Shown here one piece after another: positions 7,906 through 17,125 of a stretch of DNA of 64,000 nucleotides (within the stretch, counting starts at the first letter, position 1; each line of letters opens with the position of its first letter). A program made the position numbers and the translations under genes. Origin of the DNA: Myxococcales bacterium. Its GTDB lineage: Bacteria > Myxococcota_A > Polyangia > Polyangiales > Polyangiaceae. Under the pieces are notes generated by a model. That model saw nothing but the letters and a program-made list of their open reading frames with translations, ran no database searches and was not told the origin of the DNA. The DNA lies in the NCBI GenBank assembly GCA_016794345.1, contig JAEUKE010000174.1, positions 1 to 64,000 of the forward strand. Reading direction: 5' to 3'.

Positions 7906-9282
7906 TTGAGCGAGGCTCCGCATGTGGTGATCGTGGGTGGCGGGTTCGGTGGGCTGTACGCGGCGAAGGCCCTCGCGCGTGAGCCCGTCCGCGTGACGTT
8001 GCTCGACAAGACCAACCACCACACGTTCCAACCGCTCCTCTACCAGGTGGCGACGGCAGGGCTGAACCCGGGCGACATCGCGGTTCCCATCCGGCGCGCG
8101 CTCCGCAAGGCGGAGAACGTCACGGTCCTCATGGGGGAGGTCACGCGGATCGAGGTCGACGCGCGGCGGGTCCACCTCGAAGACGGCGCCAGCATCGATT
8201 ACGATTATGTCATCCTTGCGACCGGAGCCACCCACTCCTACTTCGGTCACGACGAGTTCGCGCCGTTCGCGCCTGGCCTCAAGACGATCGACGACGGGCT
8301 TCTCGTCAGGCAACGCATCTACCTCGCCTACGAGGAGGCCGAGCGCGAGACGGACGAGCGCAAGCGCCGCGCCCTCCTGACGTTTGTCGTCGTCGGAGGC
8401 GGGCCGACGGGCGTCGAGATGGCCGGCGCGCTCGCCGAGATCGCGCGCAAGACGCTGCCGCGCGAGTTCCGGCGCATCGACCCGAGCAAGGCCAAGGTGA
8501 TCCTGCTCGAGGGCGGCGACCGCGTCCTCGCGTCGTACGTGCCGGCGCTGAGCGAGAAGGCGCAGAAGCAGCTCGAACAGCTCGGGGTCGAGGTTCGCAC
8601 GCGCGCGCTCGCCACCGCGATCGACGCGGACGGCGTCATCGTGGAAGGCAAGAAGATCGCCTCCAAGACCGTGATCTGGGCGGCCGGCGTGGCGGCGTCC
8701 CCGCTCGCGCGCTCGCTCGGTGTCCCGCTCGACAAGGTCGGCCGTGCGATCGTCGAGCCCGACCTCTCCATCCCCGGTCACGCGGAGGTGTTCGTCGTCG
8801 GCGACCTCGCGCACATCGAGCAGGGCGGCAACCCCTTGCCCGGCGTCGCGCAGGTGGCGATCCAGAGCGCGAAGTGCGCCGCCGACAACATCGCGCGCAC
8901 GCTCGACGGCCGCCCTCGCCGCCCCTTCCACTACAAGGACAAGGGCAACATGGCCACGATCGGCAAGGCAGCCGCCGTCGCGGATCTCGGCTTCGCGAAG
9001 CTCGCCGGCTTCTTCGCGTGGCTCGCGTGGGCCGTCATCCACGTGTTGTTTCTGATCGGCTTCAAGAACCGCGTCATCGTCATGGTGCAGTGGGCCTGGG
9101 GCTACTTCACCCAGGATCGCGGCTCGCGTCTCATCCACGGCATGGTGCACGAACGGGAGGCGGAGCCTCCCGTCTTGCCTTCACGGCGCGGCGCAGAGCT
9201 GCCCGTCCCCGCGGCGACCGTCCCGCAGCTCAGCCCGGCCCAGCCATCCCCGGCATCGGCGGCGGCGTCTCGTTCAGACTAG
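7906..9282 (+). CDS. Type II NADH dehydrogenase-like FAD oxidoreductase
   Basis: This 458-residue protein has an FAD motif near the start (VVIVGGGFGGLYAA), a second dinucleotide fold for NAD(P)H (VVVGGGPTGVEMAG), and the VVGDLAHIE and VAQVAIQSAK segments typical of NDH-2 FAD and quinone sites. A C-terminal hydrophobic stretch (LAWAVIHVLFLIGF) would anchor it to the inner face of the membrane. It would pass electrons from NADH to quinone without proton pumping. The TTG at 7906 was chosen because GGAGGG sits 5-9 bases upstream; another TTG lies 10 codons earlier. The Pro/Ala-rich tail overlaps the convergent TPR gene by 53 bases. Confidence 0.9.
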   Translation: MSEAPHVVIVGGGFGGLYAAKALAREPVRVTLLDKTNHHTFQPLLYQVATAGLNPGDIAVPIRRALRKAENVTVLMGEVTRIEVDARRVHLEDGASIDYDYVILATGATHSYFGHDEFAPFAPGLKTIDDGLLVRQRIYLAYEEAERETDERKRRALLTFVVVGGGPTGVEMAGALAEIARKTLPREFRRIDPSKAKVILLEGGDRVLASYVPALSEKAQKQLEQLGVEVRTRALATAIDADGVIVEGKKIASKTVIWAAGVAASPLARSLGVPLDKVGRAIVEPDLSIPGHAEVFVVGDLAHIEQGGNPLPGVAQVAIQSAKCAADNIARTLDGRPRRPFHYKDKGNMATIGKAAAVADLGFAKLAGFFAWLAWAVIHVLFLIGFKNRVIVMVQWAWGYFTQDRGSRLIHGMVHEREAEPPVLPSRRGAELPVPAATVPQLSPAQPSPASAAASRSD

Positions 9283-10753
9283 CGACGGCACGCTTCGCGC
9301 GCCGGCGGATGTCGACGTGCAGGTTTTCGTCGAAGTTGATGGCGCTGAAGCACGCGCGCGCCTCGACCTGTCGGCCGAGCCCCTGGTAGGCCTCCGCCTC
9401 GTTCCAGCGCAGGCGCCAGTCGCGCGTCTTCATGTCACCCAGCGTCGACGCGTTCTTGATGATGTCGTCCCACTTCTGCTGCTTCGCGAGCTCGGTCCAC
9501 CACTCGCTGCGGAGGTCGTCGTCCGCGGGCGCCAGCGTCACGGCCTTCTCGAAGAGCTCGAGCGCCTCCGGCTCACGGCCGACGACGAGGTAGGCGCGCG
9601 CGAGCGAGCGGACGGCCCCGGGCGACGACGCGTGCGCGTCGACGAAGGCCTGAAGCGCGGGCACCCTCTCGTTCATCTGCTTGATGTCGTTCGGGTCGTC
9701 CGGCCAGAACTTGAGCACGATGGCCCCCAGGTCGCCGGGATCGATCTCCAGCGCGCGCTCGATCGCGGCGCGCGCCTCGTCGACCTGACCGGCGGCTGCG
9801 TAAGATCGCGCGAGCTCGACCTGCGCGCCGGCCGACTTCGGGGCGGCCTCCGCGTAGGCCTTCGCCGCGGAGAGCGACTCCTCGAACTGGGACAGGTTGC
9901 GCAACGCGCCGATCTTGGCGAGCTCCGCGCGCTCCCGGTGCGGGCCGTCGCCCGCGGCCTTGGCGGCGCGCTCGGCCGCGGCGAGCGCGACGTCCCAGCG
10001 CTTCTCACGCTCGTGGTACGCGAGCTGCTCGAGGAAGAAGCTCGCGTCGCGCTCGGCGCCGCCTTCGAGCGGCTTCTCCCACTCGCCCACGAGGTAGTCC
10101 TTCACCGAGTCGGCCCGAACGAAGAGGAGCGACGTGGCGTCGCGCGGGTTCTCGTAGATCTTCACGAGGACGCCGAGCTGCGCGAGGGCGTCGAGCGCGG
10201 CCTGGTTGTCGGGCTTCGCCTCGAGCGCGAGGACGAACTCGTTCGTCGCCTCGTCTTTGTTCGCCATGCGGAGGTGCACGTGCCCGACCGCGACGTGGAA
10301 CTCTGGATCACCCGCGTACGTCTCGCGGATCTGCTTGAAGAGCTTGAGCGCGGGCTCGTACTGCTGCGAGTTTGCGTAGGCGCTCGCGAGGTTCAGCTTG
10401 GCGGCGTGATCGTCCTCGCTCTGCACCGTGATGCGCTTGAGCGTGCTGATCGCCTTCTCGAAGTCGTTCTCGGCGAAGGCCTTCTGCGCCTTGTCCCAGA
10501 GCGGGCCGGTGTCGAGGAAGGACTCCATGGCGACGACGAACTTCTGGTTCTTCTTCCGCCACGCGCTGTTCTTCCCGATCTCCGAGTTGTTCAGGAAGTC
10601 GCTGCACCACTTGCGAGCCTTCGCGGTGGGCAGGCCCTTGTCGGCGAGGCCCTCGAACTCGTCCTTCGGGACGGGGATCTGCGGCGGCAGGCCCTGCCGC
10701 TTGGCCATCTTCTCGTCCAGATTGATGAGGACCCACTCAACGCCTTCGCTCAT
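9230..10753 (-). CDS. TPR-repeat protein
   Basis: This 507-residue protein has no signal peptide. It begins with a charged 100-residue region and then carries TPR-like helical pairs (for example AFAENDFEKAISTLKRI, ASAYANSQQYEPALKLFKQI, ARSYAAAGQVDEARAAIERALEIDPG, ARAYLVVGREPEALELFEKAVTLAP). It is probably a cytoplasmic scaffold. The start at 10753 is preceded by GAGGAAAC. It lies 66 bases downstream of a Ser/Thr kinase gene on the same strand, so it may be co-transcribed and be a kinase partner or substrate; that is inference. Its 3' end overlaps the convergent dehydrogenase gene. Confidence 0.85.
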   Translation of the reverse strand: MSEGVEWVLINLDEKMAKRQGLPPQIPVPKDEFEGLADKGLPTAKARKWCSDFLNNSEIGKNSAWRKKNQKFVVAMESFLDTGPLWDKAQKAFAENDFEKAISTLKRITVQSEDDHAAKLNLASAYANSQQYEPALKLFKQIRETYAGDPEFHVAVGHVHLRMANKDEATNEFVLALEAKPDNQAALDALAQLGVLVKIYENPRDATSLLFVRADSVKDYLVGEWEKPLEGGAERDASFFLEQLAYHEREKRWDVALAAAERAAKAAGDGPHRERAELAKIGALRNLSQFEESLSAAKAYAEAAPKSAGAQVELARSYAAAGQVDEARAAIERALEIDPGDLGAIVLKFWPDDPNDIKQMNERVPALQAFVDAHASSPGAVRSLARAYLVVGREPEALELFEKAVTLAPADDDLRSEWWTELAKQQKWDDIIKNASTLGDMKTRDWRLRWNEAEAYQGLGRQVEARACFSAINFDENLHVDIRRRAKRAVASLNETPPPMPGMAGPG

Positions 10754-10819
10754 AGATCGTTTCCTCTTCCGGCTCTCCGGCACGGTACGCGTCCGGCGCG
10801 GTCCAGATCAAGCCGCGTC

Positions 10820-13267
10820 TCAGCCCACGATCAGCGCGGCGAGCACGACCAGCGCGAGCGCCACGGCGAAGGCGACCCCGAGCGCGACGGGAACCGGGAC
10901 GCCGAAGACGTCGCCCGAGAGGAGCAAGCGGAGCTCGTCCGAGAACGACCGCGGCGGCGGCGGCGCGCTGGGCATCAGGCTCGGTCGCGGGGCGTCGGTC
11001 AGCGAGCGGACGAGTAGACCGGGCGAGTGAGCACCGCTCGAGAGCGCCGCGACGGGAAGCCCCGTCGGCTCCGGTGGCGGTGGGGGAGACAACCCCATCC
11101 CGGCAGGCGGAGGGACGGACGGGTAGATCGGGGGCGTTAGCGCGCTCACCGCCTCGGCGGGAGCGGCCGGCAAATACGAGGAGCGGTTGTTCGTCTCCCG
11201 CACACGCGGGCTCTCGACCTGAGCTTCGACCGACTGGGGCTCGAGCTGAGCCTCCCCGCGACGGAACGAGGCTTCGAGCCTGGCGGCCTCACGCAGCATC
11301 GTCTCGGCTTGCACCCGCCCGGAGACGGCCGCGACCCTCGCGGCCTCCCGCGCCAGCTGCGCTGCCTCGTTCGCGAGCTGCGCAAGGACCGCGCGCTGCG
11401 CGGCGATCTTGGCGGCCCGTTCGGCGGCGAAGTGGAGGCGCTCGGCCTCGACTGCCAGGCGATCTGCGTCGGCTCCGAGCTCGGGGTCGAGCGCCGCAGG
11501 GCCGCCGGCAACGCCCGGCGGTGCCCGCAGCGGATGGGTCGGGACCTCCTCCGACTCGGGGTCGACCATGGCCTGGGGCATGTCGAGCAGGGTGTCCTGC
11601 GACGGCGGAGCAGCGAGCGCGGAGGCCAGCGGTGAAGGGGGCGCGAGCAGCCCGGTTCCCCCTGCCGTGCGGGGCCGCGTCGGCGAGGAGTCGGTCGGAA
11701 CGTCGGAGAGGCGCGGCCCCGGCGGCGGGGTCGCGACGCGCGGCGGCGGCAGCTTGCGAAGGAGGGAGCCCGTGCCGAGCCTGTCGGCCGCGGGCGGCAC
11801 CGGACGCTGCTGCTGTTGGTGCTGCAGGTGCGCGTCGAGCAGGAGCTTGGGCTTGACGGTCGTCGTGCGGTTGTCGCTGTCCTCGTCAGGGACCTCGGCG
11901 TCGTGCAGCGCAGGCCTCCGCGCCGGAGGCGCCATCTGCAGCGGCGCCGTCGGCTTCACGACCGTGGGCACCTCCTCCGACCACTCACCGCTGTTCGGGT
12001 CCTCCATCGCGGCGGGCACGCCGTCCGGCGTGGTGGTCGCGAGCCGGCTGTCCAGGCGCGAGCGCTTGCCGAGATCCTGCCCGCGGTCCGTCACGTCGGT
12101 CGGGTCTTCCCCGCGCCTCCTCCGGCGGGAGGAGACCGCCGCGCTCCTGGCTCCGCCGGGGCTCTGGCTGGGCGAACGTGGCCGCGCGGAGGGACCGAGG
12201 CGCGCCTTCGCGCGCTCCGCCTCGGCCTTGAGCTCGCCGCCGATGGCGCGCTCGAACCAGCGCATCTGGCGCATGGCGTTCCGGCGAACGAACCGCGCGA
12301 CGCTGTCAGCATTGTCATTCTTGTAGCCGTGCGTGTCCAGCCACGACAGGAGGCGCACGCGCACCTCGTCGGCGTGCTGGAAGCGACGCGCCGGGTCGCG
12401 GTCGAGCAGCCGGTTGACGACGAGCGCGAGCTCGCGATCGATCTTGGGGCGGAGCGACTGGATGTCGGCGGGCGGCTCGTTGGCCATGACCCGGAAGACG
12501 TCGAGCTCGTTGGCGCTCGTCCACGGGTGGCGCCCGGTGAAGAGCTCGAAGAGAACCACGCCGAGCGAGAACAGATCCGCCCGGCCGTCGATCGCCCCCT
12601 CGCGTCCCTGCTCGGGCGCCATGTACTGCGGATGCCCCTTGAGCAGGCCGGTGAGCGTCTTGGTGACGCGCTGCTTGGCCTTCGCGAGCCCGAAATCGGC
12701 GATCTTCACCTGCCCGTCGAAGCCGACGAGCACGTTTCCGGGCGTGAGATCGCGGTGAACGAGGTGCAGCGGGTCGCCCTCGGGGCCACGCAAGCCGTGA
12801 GCCGCGGCGAGCCCGGCGCAGATCTCTGCTCCGAGGTGGACCACCATCCGCTCCGTGAAGGCCTCGCCGGTCTCGAACACCGTCTTCATGAGCCGCGCGA
12901 GCGAAACGCCCTGGACGAGCTCCACCGCGAGGTAGGTGCCGTCGGCGTCGGTTCCCCACCCCGCCACGCGGACGACGTTCGGGTGCATCAGCGCCGCCGT
13001 CATCCAGACCTCGTCCACGAACATGCTCGCGAACTGCGGGTCTTCTGCGATGTGCGGATGCAGCCGCTTCACCGCCAGGAGCTGCCCGCGCAGCGGGTCC
13101 GGGTCCCGGACGCGACAGAGCTCCACGCGCGCGGTCGGGCCGGTCGCGATCTCGGCGAGCAGCTCGAAGGCGAGCGGGGGCGGCCGGGTCAGCTTCGAGA
13201 GCAAACCATCATTTCGCGGCCCACGAGGGGGCGGGAAAGCCGCGTCCGGTGGCTCGGAGCGGTGCAT
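10820..13267 (-). CDS. Membrane-anchored Ser/Thr protein kinase
   Basis: This 815-residue Hanks-type kinase has its domain at about residues 35-310: the lysine in LLAVKRL (K67), HRDLTPGNVLV (H171-D173), DFG at 191-193 and APEQ. The glycine loop is poor (ATGPTARVEL). A long Pro/Ser/Ala-rich and Ala/Arg/Glu-rich region follows, with a predicted coiled coil around AERLHFAAERAAKIAAQRAVLAQLANEAAQ-type sequence. The C-terminal end is a transmembrane helix of about 25 residues (VALGVAFAVALALVVLAALIV). It would face the cytoplasm with the anchor at the end and almost no outside domain. A perfect 11-bp inverted repeat lies upstream at 13293-13324. Confidence 0.92.
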   Translation of the reverse strand: MHRSEPPDAAFPPPRGPRNDGLLSKLTRPPPLAFELLAEIATGPTARVELCRVRDPDPLRGQLLAVKRLHPHIAEDPQFASMFVDEVWMTAALMHPNVVRVAGWGTDADGTYLAVELVQGVSLARLMKTVFETGEAFTERMVVHLGAEICAGLAAAHGLRGPEGDPLHLVHRDLTPGNVLVGFDGQVKIADFGLAKAKQRVTKTLTGLLKGHPQYMAPEQGREGAIDGRADLFSLGVVLFELFTGRHPWTSANELDVFRVMANEPPADIQSLRPKIDRELALVVNRLLDRDPARRFQHADEVRVRLLSWLDTHGYKNDNADSVARFVRRNAMRQMRWFERAIGGELKAEAERAKARLGPSARPRSPSQSPGGARSAAVSSRRRRRGEDPTDVTDRGQDLGKRSRLDSRLATTTPDGVPAAMEDPNSGEWSEEVPTVVKPTAPLQMAPPARRPALHDAEVPDEDSDNRTTTVKPKLLLDAHLQHQQQQRPVPPAADRLGTGSLLRKLPPPRVATPPPGPRLSDVPTDSSPTRPRTAGGTGLLAPPSPLASALAAPPSQDTLLDMPQAMVDPESEEVPTHPLRAPPGVAGGPAALDPELGADADRLAVEAERLHFAAERAAKIAAQRAVLAQLANEAAQLAREAARVAAVSGRVQAETMLREAARLEASFRRGEAQLEPQSVEAQVESPRVRETNNRSSYLPAAPAEAVSALTPPIYPSVPPPAGMGLSPPPPPEPTGLPVAALSSGAHSPGLLVRSLTDAPRPSLMPSAPPPPRSFSDELRLLLSGDVFGVPVPVALGVAFAVALALVVLAALIVG

Positions 13268-13292
13268 GACTCGGGGAGGCTACCTCATTACC

Positions 13293-13324
13293 CGAAGGAC
13301 CGAGTGCCCTGATTCGGTCCTTCG
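13293..13324. other. Perfect inverted repeat between two genes
   Basis: Eleven-base arms CGAAGGACCGA and TCGGTCCTTCG flank a 10-base loop. It lies 26 bases upstream of the kinase start and 55 bases after the stop of the upstream gene on the same strand. It lacks a T-run, so it could be a terminator of weak type, a leader hairpin or a protein-binding site. Confidence 0.55.
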
Positions 13325-13379
13325 TCGAAAGAGAGGATCGCCGCATCCGAAGCAAAGGGCTGGGCGCCGGGCAGACGGC

Positions 13380-14030
13380 TCAGGTGCGCGCGGCCGAGAT
13401 CGCGACGGGCAACCCCGAGAGTGAGGCCTTCAGGTAGACGTCGAGGTGGTCGTCTTTGCTGCGAATGCCTCGAACACCGAGGACCGGCGTCGCGACCGCG
13501 AGCGCCTTCTTGAACTTGGGATTTTCGGCGAGCTTCGGCACCTTCATGAGATCGAGCACGATGCGGTCGTCCTTCGCGTCCACGATGAGCGCCGGTCGCT
13601 TGGGGATGAAGGCGACCAGGTTGCCGGGCTTGGAGAGATCGAGCGCGCCCGACTGCACGAGCGCCGCGACCGGGGTCTGGAAGCCGTCGAGGACCTTGAG
13701 CGACAGCTCGGCCACGCGGAGCGCGACGCGGACCTCGTCCGTCGAGACGCTCACCTCTTCGATGTAGAGGATCTGCGAGACCCGGAGCGTCGAGCCGACC
13801 GCCTCGACGGTCATCGCGATCCTCAGCCCGGGCGGCGCGCTGTCGAGCTCGATGTCTCGCGGCAGCTTGGTGCCGCCGGTGAGCTCGCGCGCGAGGTAAC
13901 GGAGCGCATCGAGGGGCACGCCGAACCGCAGGCCAAACGCGCCCCGGAGCACCCGCACGATCTCCTCGGGGTGGTCTTTCAGATAGTCCGTCGCACGCGA
14001 GAGGATCACCTTGGGGTCGGGACGCGGCAT
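13380..14030 (-). CDS. Conserved unknown protein
   Basis: This 216-residue protein has no signal peptide or membrane helix. It shows repeated beta-strand-like segments with alternating hydrophobic residues (GLRIAMTVEAVGSTLRVSQILYIEEVSVS, VRVALRVAELSLKVLDG), which could be a lipid-binding or barrel-like fold. I do not recognise the family. The start at 14030 (MPRPDPKV) was chosen because the longer open frame upstream runs through the nitrilase-family gene. It follows that gene by 41 bases and is probably in the same operon. Confidence 0.7.
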   Translation of the reverse strand: MPRPDPKVILSRATDYLKDHPEEIVRVLRGAFGLRFGVPLDALRYLARELTGGTKLPRDIELDSAPPGLRIAMTVEAVGSTLRVSQILYIEEVSVSTDEVRVALRVAELSLKVLDGFQTPVAALVQSGALDLSKPGNLVAFIPKRPALIVDAKDDRIVLDLMKVPKLAENPKFKKALAVATPVLGVRGIRSKDDHLDVYLKASLSGLPVAISAART

Positions 14031-14071
14031 AGAGGCGGGAGAATCCAAGGCATGCGAACCGGAATCAAGAT

Positions 14072-14944
14072 CTAACCGCCGATGACGCGCCTGTGACGCA
14101 GGCTCGGCAGGCTCTTGCGCACGGCGTCGACGCGCGCGCGCTCGACGCGGCCGACCGCGACGCCCGGACCGTCCGACGCTTGCGCGACGACGTCGCCCCA
14201 CGGATCGACGATGCAGGATTTGCCGTAGGTCCTCCGGCCTCGCGGGTGCGCACCACATTGCGCGGCGGCGAGCACCCAGCTCTGGCACTCGATGGCGCGC
14301 GCGCGGAGCAGGACATGCCAGTGATCTTTGCCGGTCATCAGCGTGAACGCGGCGGGCACCGTGAGCGCCTCGGCTCCGCGGTCCACGAGCGCCTGGTAGA
14401 GCGCCCCGAAGCGGACGTCGTAACAAACCGACAGGCCCGTCACGAGGCCGCCGAGCTCGACCGTCACCGCGCCGTCGCCGGCGGTCGTCGACGACGACTC
14501 GCGGTACGATTGGCCGTCCCCGACGTCGACGTCGAAGAGGTGGATCTTCCGGTAGACCGCGAGCACCGATCCGTCGGGACCAACCGCCACGCTGGTGTTG
14601 AACGGACGCCGCGGGTCACCGCTCGCCTCGGGCATGCCGCCGGCGACGAGGTGGAGCCTCTCCCGCCGGGCCAGCTCGCGGAGGGCTCGAACGATCGGCC
14701 CATCGGCCTGGCCGCCCGGGCCGACCGACACCACCTCGGCGATTGCCCGCCGGTCCTCCTCCGCTCCCATGAAGGCGAAATTCTCGGGCAGAATCGCGAT
14801 TTCGGCGCCGAGCCGCCTGGCCCGGGCGACGAGATCGGCCGCTCGTTCGAGGTTCTCCTCGAGCCGATCCTGGCTCTCGAGCTGAACCACGGCCACCGTC
14901 CACTCGCCGGGCGTCTGGGTTTCCGAGGAGGTCACGAACGGCAT
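14072..14944 (-). CDS. Carbon-nitrogen hydrolase (Nit1-like amidase)
   Basis: This 290-residue nitrilase-superfamily enzyme has the full Glu-Lys-Cys triad: LPENFAF (E54), YRKIHLFD (K133) and LSVCYDVRF (C174). The IHLFDVDV and CYDVRFGALYQ segments match the Nit branch, which hydrolyses deaminated glutathione and related omega-amides. The exact substrate is inferred. The start at 14944 is divergent from the FHA-activator gene, with about 90 bases between them. It heads a likely two-gene operon with the unknown gene at 13380. Confidence 0.9.
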   Translation of the reverse strand: MPFVTSSETQTPGEWTVAVVQLESQDRLEENLERAADLVARARRLGAEIAILPENFAFMGAEEDRRAIAEVVSVGPGGQADGPIVRALRELARRERLHLVAGGMPEASGDPRRPFNTSVAVGPDGSVLAVYRKIHLFDVDVGDGQSYRESSSTTAGDGAVTVELGGLVTGLSVCYDVRFGALYQALVDRGAEALTVPAAFTLMTGKDHWHVLLRARAIECQSWVLAAAQCGAHPRGRRTYGKSCIVDPWGDVVAQASDGPGVAVGRVERARVDAVRKSLPSLRHRRVIGG

Positions 14945-15035
14945 GCTACAAGCCTGGGTTCGTTTCGGTATCCTCTCGTCGTCGTGGCGCCCGGCACGAG
15001 CCGGGCGCTCGCTCCAGTCAGGACTATCTCGCGCG

Positions 15036-16526
15036 ATGTCGAGCCGCCAGCCCAGGACCACTGCGGCCATGCAGCAGTACGGGGCCCAAGCCTCTCCGGA
15101 CAACCCCAAGGGGACCCGGGCTGGGCTCGTCTTGCTCTACGCGCCGGACTGGCCCCGCTTCGCCCCCGCCTACCTGCTCAGCGAACGGGAGCTGACGATC
15201 GGGCGTGACCCGGCGTGTGGCATCTGTGTCCCGGAGGGCGCGGTCTCGCGACAACACGCGCGCATCCACTTCGAAGGTGGGGCCTGGGTCATCCGCGATC
15301 TCGGAAGCCGCAACGGGACGCTCGTGGACGGCCAGTTCGTGACCGAGCTGGTCCTGGAGGACCTGCACGAGATCCGCGTCGGAGACGCGATCTTCAAGTT
15401 CGTGGCCGGCGGGGCGGAGAGCTTCGGGAAGGTCCGCATCGACGGGACCAACCTGGACGACGCGACCGGCGTCGGAGCCGTCCGGAGCGTGACGGGGATC
15501 GTCGGAGGCCACCAGATCCGAACCCTCTTGCGTGCGCTGCACCGCGTCGCCAAGAGCGAGATCTCCGTGGTCGTGCTGGGCGAGAGCGGCACCGGGAAGG
15601 AGCTGTTCGCTCGCGAGCTGCACACCGCGAGCGGCAGGCGCGGGTCGTTCCAGGCGGTCAATTGCGCCGCTATTCCGGGCTCGCTCCTCGAGAGCGAGCT
15701 CTTCGGCTACAAACGCGGCGCGTTCTCGGGCGCGGACCGCGACAAGGTCGGCATCGTGAAGGCCGCCGACGGCGGGACGCTTTTCCTCGACGAGATCGGC
15801 GACATGCCCCTCGACGCGCAGGCCAAGCTGCTCCGCGTGCTCCAGTCCAAGGAGATCATCCCCGTCGGGGCCACCGGCCCGGAACGGGTCGACGTGCGCG
15901 TCGTCTGCGCGACGCACCGCAACCTGGCCATCCTCCAGAAGGAGGGACGATTCCGGGGCGATCTCTTCGCGCGGCTGAACGAATACAGCCTGGCGCTCCC
16001 GCCGCTCCGCGAGCGGAAGGAGGACATCTACTCGCTCGTCGCAGGGCTGCTCTTGCGGCACGGCCGGCCGAGCATGAAGGTCAGCTTCCCGTTCATGACA
16101 GGCTTGTTACATTACGACTGGCCCTTCAACGTGCGGGAGCTCGAGGCCGCCCTCAAGCGGGCCGTCGCGCTGGTCGAGGGGGACCTGCTCGACGCCGAGC
16201 ACCTGCCCGACACGATCAAGATCGCCATGGAGAGCTACGCGGTGCGGGGCCACGGTGCGTCGAGCGAGGGCCGGGCGGCGGCGTCGTCCGGAAGGGCCAC
16301 GACGCCTCCACCGCCCGACGTGACGGCCCCTGCCGCGCACGCGTTGCCCCGCCCTGCCCCGGTGCCGCAGGCCCCGAGCGGGCCTCCGACGGAGCAGCAG
16401 CTGCGGGCCTTGCTGGCCCTGCACAAGGGGAACGTCGCCGCCGTGGGGCGCGAGTTCGGCAAGGAGCGGATGCAGGTGCACCGCTGGCTCAAGCGCTACG
16501 GCATCGACGTCAGCCAATACCGCTGA
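15036..16526 (+). CDS. FHA-domain sigma54-type transcriptional activator
   Basis: This 496-residue protein has an FHA domain at about 50-125 (ELTIGRDP, SRQHARIHF, DLGSRNGTLV), an AAA+ domain at about 150-390 (Walker A GESGTGKE at 182-189, Walker B LFLDEIGD at 249-256, arginine fingers near FRGDLFARLN), and a Fis-type HTH at the C-terminus. In place of the sigma54-contacting GAFTGA it has GAFSGA (228-233). It has no receiver domain, so input is expected to be a phosphothreonine peptide bound by the FHA domain, linking it to Ser/Thr kinases. The start at 15036 is uncertain; a second ATG lies at 15069. Confidence 0.9.
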   Translation: MSSRQPRTTAAMQQYGAQASPDNPKGTRAGLVLLYAPDWPRFAPAYLLSERELTIGRDPACGICVPEGAVSRQHARIHFEGGAWVIRDLGSRNGTLVDGQFVTELVLEDLHEIRVGDAIFKFVAGGAESFGKVRIDGTNLDDATGVGAVRSVTGIVGGHQIRTLLRALHRVAKSEISVVVLGESGTGKELFARELHTASGRRGSFQAVNCAAIPGSLLESELFGYKRGAFSGADRDKVGIVKAADGGTLFLDEIGDMPLDAQAKLLRVLQSKEIIPVGATGPERVDVRVVCATHRNLAILQKEGRFRGDLFARLNEYSLALPPLRERKEDIYSLVAGLLLRHGRPSMKVSFPFMTGLLHYDWPFNVRELEAALKRAVALVEGDLLDAEHLPDTIKIAMESYAVRGHGASSEGRAAASSGRATTPPPPDVTAPAAHALPRPAPVPQAPSGPPTEQQLRALLALHKGNVAAVGREFGKERMQVHRWLKRYGIDVSQYR

Positions 16527-16532
16527 GGCGCG

Positions 16533-17054
16533 CTACTGGCAGGCTTCGGCCGGGCACTCGGCGCCGCAGGTGTCCTCGCACGCACACTGGAAGAAGTTGG
16601 CGAGCACCGACACGCCGGGGCCGTTCACCAACACGGCCGCGTCGATGCAGTCCTGGTCGTAAGGGACGATGCAGTTCGTGAGCTCCATCACGATGTTCTG
16701 GCAGAGCGTCGAGGCCAGGCAGGCTTCCCACTCGTCGAGGCACGCGAGCGTCTGGCTGTCCTCGATGCACGTGCTGCAGGCCGGCGTCGTCCCCTCCACG
16801 AAGCTCTGGGCGCAGCCGCAATAAGGCGTGAGCGCGGCGCCGAGCCCCGAGCTCGAGCTTCCCCCCGTTCCGGTCGTCGACGACGACGTCGTCCCCGCGC
16901 CGCCCGCTCCTCCTGATCCTGTCGTCGCCACGATCCCTCCGGCCGCGACGCCGACGGTCACGCCGCTCTCGAACGGCGGCGGCGGGTCACGCTCCTCGAG
17001 CTCGCAGCCAAAGGGCACGAGGACCAGCGAGAACAAGACGAAGCGACGCGCCAT
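16533..17054 (-). CDS. Cys-rich lipoprotein with Ser/Thr/Gly linker
   Basis: This 173-residue protein has a lipobox (LVPFGC), a low-complexity spacer of Gly, Ser and Thr at about residues 38-70, then a body with about fourteen cysteines (for example CGCAQSF, CSTCIEDSQTLACLDEWEAC). Such proteins are common outer-membrane lipoproteins of myxobacteria, with no known function. The disulfides suggest export. It is convergent with the activator gene, six bases apart. Confidence 0.8.
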   Translation of the reverse strand: MARRFVLFSLVLVPFGCELEERDPPPPFESGVTVGVAAGGIVATTGSGGAGGAGTTSSSTTGTGGSSSSGLGAALTPYCGCAQSFVEGTTPACSTCIEDSQTLACLDEWEACLASTLCQNIVMELTNCIVPYDQDCIDAAVLVNGPGVSVLANFFQCACEDTCGAECPAEACQ

Positions 17055-17125
17055 GGGGGGGAATCGTACACGGACTCGGGCTGTCCCCGAAATTCACCGT
17101 GCTTCCGGAGGCAGCTCGCCCCGAC

